Shown piece by piece: positions 23,524 through 30,358 of a stretch of DNA of 37,503 bases (position 1 is its first letter; the number at the start of each line of letters is the position of its first letter). The notes under the pieces were generated by a model. It saw only the letters and a program-made list of their open reading frames with translations. It was not told the DNA's origin and made no database searches. A program made the position numbers and the translations under genes. Source of the stretch: Acidobacteriota bacterium (lineage in GTDB: Bacteria > Acidobacteriota > Vicinamibacteria > Vicinamibacterales > JACQTH01); assembly GCA_016178075.1 (NCBI GenBank), contig JACOUA010000450.1, forward strand, positions 1-37,503, given 5' to 3'.

Positions 23524-24183
23524 TCATGATTGCCAGTATTTCCTGTCCTTCTGTTTGAAACCAAACACCCCGACCGCCCCCGCCGCAAACCCCGCCACGT
23601 GAGCCCAGAACGCGATGCCGCCGGTTCCGGACTGGACCCGCATCGCGATCGAGCCGGCCCCGCTCAGCAGCTGCATGATGAACCAGAAGCCCAGGAAAAA
23701 GACCGCCGGCACCTCGACGACCTCGAGAAACACGAAGATGGGGATGAGCGTCAGGATGCGTGAGTGCGGGTAGAGGACGAAGTACGCGCCCATCACGCCG
23801 GCGATGGCGCCGCTCGCCCCGATGGTCGGGATCGCCGACTCCGGATCGACCAGTACCTGGGCGATCGCCGCGACCGTCCCGCACAACAGATAGAACACGA
23901 AGTAGCGCCCATGGCCCATGCGGTCCTCGACGTTGTCGCCGAAGATCCACAGATACAGCATGTTTCCGAGAAAGTGCAGCCAGCCGCCGTGCAGGAACAT
24001 CGACGTGAGGACCGTGAGCCAGGTGAAGTCGGCCGGCACCACCCCGAAGCTCGTGATGAACGCCTGACGGGGGACTTCCGGCAGCGAGAGCTCGAACACG
24101 AAGGCGAACGCGTTGATCGCGATGAAGCTGACGGTGACGATCGGTGCCGTTCGGGAGGGGATGACGTCCCGCAGGGGAATCAT
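23524..24183 (-). CDS. Rhomboid family intramembrane serine protease
   Basis: Start at 24183 (MIPLRDVIPSR) is preferred over the longer ORF to 24351, because a TATACT box sits 7 nt before it and the upstream part is Arg/Pro-rich noise. The 219-residue protein has about six membrane helices. It shows the rhomboid motifs: HGGWLHFLGNMLYLWIFGDNVE (HxxxN), the catalytic GASGAIAGVMGAY with its Ser, and the catalytic His in AFWAHVAGFAAG. Rhomboids cut substrate proteins inside the membrane. It resembles the bacterial group containing PFFV--E and 'FFLGFWF'. The gene is divergent from the zinc locus and convergent with the C13-like gene. Confidence 0.92.
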   Translation of the reverse strand: MIPLRDVIPSRTAPIVTVSFIAINAFAFVFELSLPEVPRQAFITSFGVVPADFTWLTVLTSMFLHGGWLHFLGNMLYLWIFGDNVEDRMGHGRYFVFYLLCGTVAAIAQVLVDPESAIPTIGASGAIAGVMGAYFVLYPHSRILTLIPIFVFLEVVEVPAVFFLGFWFIMQLLSGAGSIAMRVQSGTGGIAFWAHVAGFAAGAVGVFGFKQKDRKYWQS

Positions 24184-24190
24184 CGTTGCC

Positions 24191-24196
24191 AGTATA
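24191..24196 (-). promoter_or_regulatory. -10 box of rhomboid gene (probable leaderless mRNA)
   Basis: TATACT on the minus strand ends exactly 7 nt before the ATG at 24183, so transcription is expected to begin at or next to the start codon. No clear -35 is seen. Confidence 0.5.
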
Positions 24197-24251
24197 GCCC
24201 CGGAGTTTGGCGCCTGCTCGGGTGCGCGCCGGCATCGAGCCTTCCCGGATT

Positions 24252-24289
24252 TTGGACGCCCATCGATGGTGTTCGGTATAATCACACCA
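24252..24289 (+). promoter_or_regulatory. Promoter and dyad upstream of zinc locus
   Basis: TTGGAC (24252-24257) and a perfect TATAAT (24277-24282) are 19 bp apart. The TATAAT ends 7 nt before ATG 24290, so the mRNA is probably leaderless. TGGTGT (24267-24272) and ACACCA (24284-24289) form an inverted repeat with an 11-bp spacer centred on the -10 box, a good place for a repressor; a metal regulator is suggested only by the downstream genes. Confidence 0.5.
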
Positions 24290-24589
24290 ATGAGTGGTGG
24301 GCGGGTACGGCGCAGCCGCGGCGGGGTGCTCGCGCGTCTGGTGCTCGGCACGTTCGTCCTGGTCCTGCTGACGGGGCCGTTCCTCCACCACGACTTCGCC
24401 TGCCATCAGAAGTCGTCGACACACTGCACGTCCTGCATGTCGAGCCCGTTCGCGGCGGGCGTCGAGCACTCGTGGGCTCTCACGCCCCTCCAGCTTCCCC
24501 TCGTCGGCCCCCTCCACCGTGAATCGGTGCAGGCCGCCGGCGCGCTCATCGCGTCGCAGCTCCCGGGTCGCTCGCCTCCGCATTCCTGA
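24290..24589 (+). CDS. Small Cys/His-containing membrane protein of zinc locus
   Basis: A 99-residue protein from ATG 24290, chosen because a promoter -10 box ends 7 nt before it (the ORF track extends to 24113 without support). One membrane helix (about 14-32, LARLVLGTFVLVLLTGPFL) is followed directly by HHDFACHQKSSTHCTSCMSS, with two His pairs and C-x2-C, a possible metal site outside the membrane. The C-terminal 50 residues show no domain. The shape recalls DUF2946-type small proteins, but this is not certain. The next genes encode an outer-membrane barrel and ZnuA/ZnuB homologues, so a role in metal handling is likely. Confidence 0.6.
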   Translation: MSGGRVRRSRGGVLARLVLGTFVLVLLTGPFLHHDFACHQKSSTHCTSCMSSPFAAGVEHSWALTPLQLPLVGPLHRESVQAAGALIASQLPGRSPPHS

Positions 24590-24619
24590 CAAAGTTCGCC
24601 CAAGCCGCCGAGTGACAGT

Positions 24620-24643
24620 GAAGCTTCGATCTGTCGAAGCTTC
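24620..24643. terminator. Stem-loop after small membrane protein gene
   Basis: GAAGCTTCGA and TCGAAGCTTC form a perfect 10-bp stem with a TCTG loop, 30 nt after the stop at 24589. No T-run follows, so it may be an mRNA processing or attenuation structure rather than a true terminator. Confidence 0.4.
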
Positions 24644-24672
24644 GTGACTGGCCTGAATCGGAAGCACGCTAC

Positions 24673-24797
24673 CCGCCCTTCAGGTGGCGCAAGGCGGCGT
24701 AACGCGGGTCTTCAGGCCCGCGACGCCCGGGCGGACCTCAAGGTCCACCCTAACCTGCTGCGACAGGCGGGCGGCTCGCGGAGCTGAAGCTCTGCGC
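24673..24797. repeat. Cluster of four REP-like hairpins
   Basis: Four short palindromes in a row, each with a 4-8 bp GC stem around a TCAAG/TTCAG/TGAAG core: CGCCCTTCAGGTGGCG (from 24675), CGCGGGTCTTCAGGCCCGCG (24703-24722), GGCGGACCTCAAGGTCCACC (24730-24749) and CGCGGAGCTGAAGCTCTGCG (24777-24796). They fill the gap before the outer-membrane protein gene. Confidence 0.7.
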
Positions 24798-24824
24798 CAC
24801 ATCGGTAGCCGGGAGGTGTGAGTG

Positions 24825-26129
24825 ATGTGCGCGAGGACTACTAGGATTCTTCGGTGCGTTGGCGGCGCCGCGCTCTCTTGCTGGGTGATGTCGGGATCGG
24901 CTTCAGCGCAAACGCCAGCCGATCAGAGCCTCGTCGCCGTGCGGACAGAGGTGGAGAAGCTGCGGCAGGAGTTCGACGCGATCCGCAAGCAATACGACGC
25001 GAGGCTCGCGGAGCTGGAAGCTCGTCTGGCGGTACTCGAGGGGCGACAGCCTCAGGCAGCGCCTGCGGCGCCGACGACGCCGGAGGCGGCCGTGCCGGCC
25101 GGTGCGGCTGGCGCCGGTGGGCCCACCGGCAGCCTGCCCGTGTACGGCAACGTCAACGTGCTGTCGAAGATCTTCAACCCCGACATCGCCGTCATCGGCG
25201 ACTTCGAGGGTGCCGCGGGGCGCAACCTGGTCAACCCGCAGGCACCGCTCGAAATGGCGGAATCCGAAGCCTCTTTGCAGGCAATCGTCGACCCGTACGC
25301 ACGCGCGGACTTCTTCTTTTCGTTCGGGTCCGATGGCGTCGAGGTCGAAGAAGGGTTCATCACCTTCCCGACCCTTCCCGGCGGATTCCTGGCCAAGGTC
25401 GGAAAGATGCGGGCGTCGTTCGGCAAGGTGAACGCGATGCACACCCACGTGCTGCCGTGGGTGGACCGTCCGCTCGTCACACAAAACCTGGTCGGGGGCG
25501 ACGAGGGTATTGCCGATGCGGGCATCTCCGTCGGACGGCTCATCATGAACCCGTGGGTCTTCCTCGAGGCGACGGGCGAGGTGTACCGGGGGCAGTCGGA
25601 CGTGTTTGGCAGCTACACGCGCAGCGATCTCACCTACGTCGGTCGCCTCCGCGGCTATCAAGACGTCAGCGAATCGTCCAACATCGACGTGGGAGCGTCC
25701 GTGGCGTACGGCGGTAGCGAGCTCGAACCGGGGTTGAAGACAAGGCTCTTCGGTCTGGACGCGACGTTTCGGTACCGGCCGCTGCGCCGCGCCATTTACC
25801 GGCGCTTCGTCGCGCGCACGGAGGCGATCTGGAGCCGCCGCGATCTCGAGGACGATGAGCGCGCGACGGCGTTCGGGACCTATGTGTCAGCCGACTACCA
25901 GTTTGCCAGGCGCTGGTTCGTGGGGGGGCGCTACGACTTTTCAGAGCGGGCGTTCGATCCGTCGGTCCGCGACAAGTCCGGATCGCTCCTGCTGACGTAC
26001 TGGCCGAGCGAGTTCAGCCAGGTCCGCGGGCAGTTCCGCCGCATCAATTTCGGCGACGGCCCGACGGCGAACGAGTTCCTGTTCCAGTTCCTGTTCTCGA
26101 TCGGTGCCCATGGGGCACATGTGTTCTGA
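24825..26129 (+). CDS. Outer-membrane beta-barrel protein with N-terminal coiled coil
   Basis: ATG 24825 is preferred (GGGAGGTG ends 7 nt before it; GTG 24822 is the track's start). The 434-residue protein has a signal peptide (residues 1-28, SASAQ), a coiled coil at about 37-75 (VEKLRQEFDAIRKQYDARLAELEARLAVLEGR), an Ala/Pro/Gly linker, then a long series of alternating amphipathic strands rich in aromatic residues and ending in Phe (HGAHVF), as outer-membrane barrels do. The coiled coil before the barrel resembles porins anchored to peptidoglycan. ZnuA- and ZnuB-like genes follow directly, so it probably carries zinc or another metal chelate across the outer membrane; this is inferred from position. 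Confidence 0.75.
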   Translation: MCARTTRILRCVGGAALSCWVMSGSASAQTPADQSLVAVRTEVEKLRQEFDAIRKQYDARLAELEARLAVLEGRQPQAAPAAPTTPEAAVPAGAAGAGGPTGSLPVYGNVNVLSKIFNPDIAVIGDFEGAAGRNLVNPQAPLEMAESEASLQAIVDPYARADFFFSFGSDGVEVEEGFITFPTLPGGFLAKVGKMRASFGKVNAMHTHVLPWVDRPLVTQNLVGGDEGIADAGISVGRLIMNPWVFLEATGEVYRGQSDVFGSYTRSDLTYVGRLRGYQDVSESSNIDVGASVAYGGSELEPGLKTRLFGLDATFRYRPLRRAIYRRFVARTEAIWSRRDLEDDERATAFGTYVSADYQFARRWFVGGRYDFSERAFDPSVRDKSGSLLLTYWPSEFSQVRGQFRRINFGDGPTANEFLFQFLFSIGAHGAHVF

Positions 26130-26171
26130 AGCGACATGTCGATGGCTTATTGATTTGGAAGGGGTTTGATC

Positions 26172-27113
26172 GTGAAGACACGACGCTTCCGTTTTTGTGC
26201 TGTCCTGGTCCTGGCGCTGGGCCTCGCGTCTGGCGTCGATGCTGCGGTGTCCGTCGTCGCGACGACCGAAGATCTCGCTGCGCTCGCGCGGGAGGTCGGC
26301 GGCGACAAGGTCTCGGTCGAGGCAATCGCCCGAGGCTATCAGGATCCGCACTTCGTCGAGGCGAAGCCGAGCTTCATTCTCCGGCTGTATGGCGCCGATC
26401 TCCTGATCGTCGTGGGACGAGAGCTCGAGCAGGCGTGGCTGCCGCCGCTCATCACCCAGAGCCGCAACGCGAAGATCCAGCCAGGAAGCTCGGGATATCT
26501 CGACGCGTCGCTCACCGCGAAGATCCTGGAGATCCCGGTGGGTCAGATCACGCGTGCCATGGGGGACGTACATCCTCTCGGCAACCCGCACTACTGGCTC
26601 GATCCAGGCAACGGTCGGCGGGCGGCCCAGGCGATTCAGGCGAAGCTGAGCCAGCTCGATCCCGCGAATGCGGCGTACTACGCCCAACGCTATGCGGATT
26701 TCGACAAGCGGCTCGCGCAGGCCGAGAAGGGGTGGGACCAGATGATGGCCCCGTTCAAGGGCCTGAAAGTCGTCACCTACCATCGCTCCTGGCCCAACTT
26801 TGCGGAGCGGTTCGGGCTGGATGTGATTGGCTACGTCGAGCCCAAGCCGGGCATTCCGCCCTCACCAGCCCACACGCTCGATCTCATCCAGGAGATGAAG
26901 CGCCAGAACATCAAGGTCATTCTGATGGAGCCGTACTTCGACGCGAAGACACCGAATGCCGTGGCGCGAGAGACGGGCGGACGTGTGCTGGTCCTGCCAC
27001 CGTCGGTCGGCGGCGTGAAGGACGTGAAGACCTATTTCGATCTCTTCGACTATGACCTGAAGCTGCTCGTGTCGGCCATCAAGGCCGCCGCTGCACCGAC
27101 TGGAGCCAGCTAG
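26172..27113 (+). CDS. ZnuA-like metal-binding lipoprotein/periplasmic protein
   Basis: GTG 26172 is chosen because GGAAGGGG ends 7 nt before it (TTG 26166 is the track's start). The 313-residue protein has a signal peptide (1-24) and matches cluster A-I metal-binding proteins (ZnuA/TroA/MntA). Metal ligands are expected at H60 (GYQDPHFVEAKP), H134/H140 (DVHPLGNPHYWLDPGN), H204 (VTYHRSWPNFAERFGL) and an acidic residue in EPYFDAK (E253 or D257). It binds Zn2+ or Mn2+ in the periplasm and delivers it to the permease encoded next. It lacks the His-rich loop common in ZnuA. The permease gene starts 2 nt after its stop. Confidence 0.9.
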   Translation: MKTRRFRFCAVLVLALGLASGVDAAVSVVATTEDLAALAREVGGDKVSVEAIARGYQDPHFVEAKPSFILRLYGADLLIVVGRELEQAWLPPLITQSRNAKIQPGSSGYLDASLTAKILEIPVGQITRAMGDVHPLGNPHYWLDPGNGRRAAQAIQAKLSQLDPANAAYYAQRYADFDKRLAQAEKGWDQMMAPFKGLKVVTYHRSWPNFAERFGLDVIGYVEPKPGIPPSPAHTLDLIQEMKRQNIKVILMEPYFDAKTPNAVARETGGRVLVLPPSVGGVKDVKTYFDLFDYDLKLLVSAIKAAAAPTGAS

Positions 27114-27115
27114 AC

Positions 27116-27988
27116 ATGATGGACCTGACGATCCTCCAGTTTCTCGCCCCGCCGTTCGTCGCCAGCCTCGTGATTGCCGGCATTCACGCCTATCTCGGCG
27201 TGCACGTCGTCGAGCGCGGCGTCATCTTCGTCGACCTCTCGCTGGCACAGATCGCCGCCTTTGGCGCGACAATCGCGCTTCTGCTGCCATTCTCCGGCGG
27301 GGATCCCCACGCGCCGTCGGTGTACTGGGTGAGCTTGGTCTTCACCTTCATGGGAGCGGGGATCTTTTCGATGATCCGAAGCCGCCGGGCCAGGATCCCG
27401 CAGGAGGCCATCATCGGGATCTCCTACGCCGTCGCTTCGGCCGCGACAATTCTGGCGATGAGCAAGTCGACCTCTGAGGGAGAGCACCTCAAAGACATGC
27501 TGGTCGGCAACATCCTGGCGGTCTCGTGGACCGAGGTCTTCAACACGGCTTTGCTCTACGCCGTGATCGGGACGTTCCACTACGTGTGTCGTCGAAAGTT
27601 TCTTGCCATCACGCTCGATCCGGTCACGGCGGAGCGTGAGGGCGTTTCCATTCGGTTCTGGGACTTTCTTTTCTATGCCTCGTTCGGGTTCGTCGTCACG
27701 CGCTCGGTCGCCATTGCCGGCGTCCTGCTGGTGTTTTGCTATCTCATCGTGCCTTCGGTGGCGGCGATGCTGTATGCCGATCGCATCGGGCCGCGACTGG
27801 CGATCGGGTGGACCATGGGGACGGTCGTCTCAGCGCTGGGCGTGTATCTCTCCCTGATCCTCGATCTTCCGACCGGTGCCACCATCGTGGGGACCTTCGG
27901 GCTCGTGCTGGTCGTGATGGCCGCCATCCGGCCGCTGGTCCAGCCGGGGACGCGCACGTCGGCCGCGTACGAAACACGACAACATTGA
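27116..27988 (+). CDS. ZnuB-like ABC transporter permease
   Basis: A 290-residue inner-membrane protein of the ABC-3 (ZnuB/MntB/TroC) family with about eight helices. Typical elements are the first segment FVASLVIAGIHAYLGVHVVERGVIFVDLSLAQIAAFGA and the loop SISRL-like region near SKSTSEGEHLKDMLVGNILAV, which is where the ATPase would dock. ATG 27116 and ATG 27119 are both possible. It is nearly contiguous with the ZnuA-like gene, but no ZnuC-type ATPase gene is found on either side in this window, so the ATPase must be encoded elsewhere or be missing. Confidence 0.92.
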   Translation: MMDLTILQFLAPPFVASLVIAGIHAYLGVHVVERGVIFVDLSLAQIAAFGATIALLLPFSGGDPHAPSVYWVSLVFTFMGAGIFSMIRSRRARIPQEAIIGISYAVASAATILAMSKSTSEGEHLKDMLVGNILAVSWTEVFNTALLYAVIGTFHYVCRRKFLAITLDPVTAEREGVSIRFWDFLFYASFGFVVTRSVAIAGVLLVFCYLIVPSVAAMLYADRIGPRLAIGWTMGTVVSALGVYLSLILDLPTGATIVGTFGLVLVVMAAIRPLVQPGTRTSAAYETRQH

Positions 27989-28039
27989 AAGCGGAGGGCG
28001 TCCGTCGCGCAGGGCATTCTCGACAGGAGTGCAAGCCCG

Positions 28040-28318
28040 ATGATCTGCAAGCGCTGCGGGACGGAAATCGCCGACAAGGCGCTCATCTGCTACCGCTGCG
28101 GGACTGCGACGGCCGGACCTCGCGTGCCGCCACCGGCGAGGCCCCCGGCACTTCGCCGCAGCATCGGCCCATCGGTTCTGGCGCTGATCGCGCTGGTGCT
28201 GGCGGCGGCGTTCATGACCCGGGCGCCGCTCGCGGCGGCCCCTCGGGCGATTTCCTGGATCGTCATCGGTCTGGCCGCCGCCGCCATCCTCTGGAGGGTC
28301 CTCGGGCGCCGGCCGTGA
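28040..28318 (+). CDS. Zinc-ribbon membrane protein
   Basis: A 92-residue protein from ATG 28040 with CAGGAG as ribosome-binding site. Residues 3-22 form a zinc ribbon of four Cys in two C-x2-C pairs (CKRCGTEIADKALICYRCG). A Pro-rich linker and two membrane helices (about 44-60 and 68-85) follow. Small proteins with this design are common and are not assigned a function. It is 51 nt downstream of the permease gene and may be the last gene of the zinc locus, or simply adjacent. Confidence 0.72.
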   Translation: MICKRCGTEIADKALICYRCGTATAGPRVPPPARPPALRRSIGPSVLALIALVLAAAFMTRAPLAAAPRAISWIVIGLAAAAILWRVLGRRP

Positions 28319-28344
28319 CAGCCCGGAAAGCGATCGGCTAAGAT
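28315..28344 (+). promoter_or_regulatory. Candidate sigma-70 promoter for FHA-PP2C gene
   Basis: GTGACA (28315-28320) and TAAGAT (28339-28344) are 18 bp apart. The predicted start near 28351 would place the heptamer repeats at 28352-28386 in the 5' untranslated region. Confidence 0.4.
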
Positions 28345-28351
28345 TCGGCCG

Positions 28352-28386
28352 GGCACGTGGCACGTAGCACCGAGGCGCCAGGCACC
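28352..28386. repeat. Heptanucleotide repeat (GGCACGT type)
   Basis: Five units in 7-nt phase: GGCACGT, GGCACGT, AGCACCG, AGGCGCC and AGGCACC. It ends 10 nt before ATG 28397. Different unit sequence from the spacers in the MoxR locus, but the same period and same place between genes. Confidence 0.7.
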
Positions 28387-28396
28387 CCTTACTTTC

Positions 28397-30013
28397 ATGT
28401 CCGACGTTCACCTGGAAGTCGTCGACGCGCTTGGGCGTCGCGTGGTTCCGATCGACAAGGATTTGTTCGGCATCGGCCGCCGCAGCGGCAACGATCTCCG
28501 ACTGGTCGGCAGCGACGTCTCTCGGGACCACGCGGAAATCGCGAAGCAAGGCGAGCAGTACGCCATCCGCGACAAGGGGTCGCGCTATGGCACCTTCGTC
28601 AACGGCGAGCAGGTCGTCGGCGACGTCGCGCTCAAGCACGGCGACCAGATCCGTTTCGGGAGAAGCGGGGGAGCCGAGCTGCAGTTTCTGACGAGCGAGG
28701 CGCCCCAGATCTCCACCTCCGGCCGCGCCACGAGCTCGGCGGTCGGCGATCTGCGTCAGATCGCGGCACTGCTCGAAGGGCTGCGGGCGCTGGGCTCGGG
28801 GCGCGTCCTGGACGACGTGCTGGCGCTCGTGCTGGATTCGGCGATCGAAGTCACCGGGGCCGAGCGCGGGTTCGTGATGCTCTCCAACGCCAAGAACGTC
28901 CTCGAGTTCAAGATGGCGCGGGGCCGCGGCCGTGTGACGCTGTCGGGCAAGACGTTCGAGACGAGCCGGAAGATCCCCGAAGAAGTCTTCGCGCGCGGCG
29001 AAGCGCGCCTGGTCGCCGATCTCCTCGACGGCGATCTCGCCAACGTGCACATGGGGACCGTCGCGCTCGGCATCCGCCATGTGCTCTGCACGCCGCTGCG
29101 TCTGCTGCGCTACATCGAGCGCGGCGACGAGCCCGAAGAGGACAAGCGCATCGGGGTCCTGTACCTGGACAGCCGCGAGAAGGCGACGCTCCTGACCAAG
29201 TCGACGCAATCGGCGCTCGAGACGCTGGCCACCGAGGCGGCGGTCGCGATCCAGAACGCGCGCCTGTATCGTGAAGCGCTCGAGAAGGCCAAGCTCGAGC
29301 AGGAGCTGCGGATCGCGGCCGAGATTCAACAGGCCTTGATGCCGGAATCACACCGCGTCGGCCCGTTTTTCGAGGCGGCCGGGTCGACGATTCCGACCCG
29401 CGCGATCGGCGGCGACTTTTTCGAGTACGCCGACGGCCCGGGAGGCGAGTTCGGCTTCGCGGTGGGCGACGTGGCGGGCAAGGGCGCGCCGGCCGCGCTC
29501 CTGAGCGCCGTCATCCAGGGGATGTTCGCGACCGAGACCACGCTGAATGAGGGGCCCAGGGCCACCCTGCACCGGATGAACACCGTCCTTATCCGGCGCG
29601 GGATCGAATCCCGATTCGCCACGATGTTTTACGGCGTCCTCTGTCCGGACGGCCGGCTGGTGTGTTGCAACGCCGGGCACAACCCGCCCATCGTGCTGGG
29701 CCGGCAGGGCATCCGCCGGCTCGAGACGGGCGGCCTGATCCTGGGACTCTTCGAGAACGCGTCGTACGACGAGGAAGCCGTGCAGCTCGACCCGGGCGAC
29801 CTGATCGTCGTCTTCAGCGACGGCGTGTCCGAGGCGCGCAGCGCGAGCGACGAGGAGTTCGGCGAGGATCGGCTGCTCGAAGTCCTGACCGCCAGCCGCG
29901 GCGACGAGCCGCCTGCCATTCTCGACCGTCTGTTGCGCCGCATTCGCGAGTTCGCCGAAGGGGCGGTCCAGAGCGACGACATCACCATCATGGTCGTACG
30001 GTATGCTGCCTAG
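28397..30013 (+). CDS. FHA-GAF-PP2C (RsbU/SpoIIE-type) serine phosphatase
   Basis: A 538-residue cytoplasmic signalling protein. Residues 1-95 form an FHA phosphothreonine-binding domain (FGIGRRSGNDLRLVGSDVSRDHAEI, DKGSRYGTFVNG). Residues about 115-300 are a GAF sensor domain ending in ETLATEAAVAIQNARLY. The C-terminal 235 residues are a metal-dependent PP2C/SpoIIE phosphatase with EIQQALMP, GGDFFEYAD, GDVAGKGAPAALLSA, CNAGHNPPIV, FSDGVSEA and SDDITIMVV; the acidic metal ligands are present. Such proteins dephosphorylate anti-anti-sigma factors or kinase targets. The FHA domain suggests regulation by Ser/Thr kinases. The next gene starts directly after its stop. Confidence 0.93.
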   Translation: MSDVHLEVVDALGRRVVPIDKDLFGIGRRSGNDLRLVGSDVSRDHAEIAKQGEQYAIRDKGSRYGTFVNGEQVVGDVALKHGDQIRFGRSGGAELQFLTSEAPQISTSGRATSSAVGDLRQIAALLEGLRALGSGRVLDDVLALVLDSAIEVTGAERGFVMLSNAKNVLEFKMARGRGRVTLSGKTFETSRKIPEEVFARGEARLVADLLDGDLANVHMGTVALGIRHVLCTPLRLLRYIERGDEPEEDKRIGVLYLDSREKATLLTKSTQSALETLATEAAVAIQNARLYREALEKAKLEQELRIAAEIQQALMPESHRVGPFFEAAGSTIPTRAIGGDFFEYADGPGGEFGFAVGDVAGKGAPAALLSAVIQGMFATETTLNEGPRATLHRMNTVLIRRGIESRFATMFYGVLCPDGRLVCCNAGHNPPIVLGRQGIRRLETGGLILGLFENASYDEEAVQLDPGDLIVVFSDGVSEARSASDEEFGEDRLLEVLTASRGDEPPAILDRLLRRIREFAEGAVQSDDITIMVVRYAA

Positions 30014-30358
30014 GTGACCACCCCGATCACGCGAGCGCACGCCGTGCCGGCGGCCGCGCGCGTCCGACGGGCGGCCATCCTCGTCCTGCTGCTGTTCGGG
30101 TTCACCGTCTGGAACCTCATCTTTCACTGGCATCATGTCGCGGACAGCAGGGACTACCTGTACCGCGAGTCCCTCCACCAGCTGGGACGCGGTCCTGCCG
30201 TGGATGCGCGCGACATCATGGGGACGTCGGTGCGCGTCGGCCTCATCGACGCCACGGCGTGGAGCGTTGGGCTGACCGGCGCCGGGGTCGCGATCGTGGA
30301 GCTCGTCTTTCGACGCGAATCGCAGAAAGCGCGGCAATCCGGGGGGCTCGATGCCTGA
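30014..30358 (+). CDS. Small two-helix membrane protein
   Basis: A 114-residue protein from GTG 30014, immediately after the phosphatase stop codon. It has two hydrophobic helices (about 19-36, RRAAILVLLLFGFTVWNLI, and 80-95, AWSVGLTGAGVAIVELVF) separated by a soluble stretch beginning HWHHVADSRDYLYRES. No family was recognised. Its stop region overlaps the LeuA-like gene start by 8 nt, so it is probably cotranscribed with both neighbours. Confidence 0.65.
   Translation: MTTPITRAHAVPAAARVRRAAILVLLLFGFTVWNLIFHWHHVADSRDYLYRESLHQLGRGPAVDARDIMGTSVRVGLIDATAWSVGLTGAGVAIVELVFRRESQKARQSGGLDA

Noticed and set aside
28120-29329. Long minus-strand ORF opposite FHA-PP2C
   Set aside because: Antisense shadow of a gene with three recognised domains.
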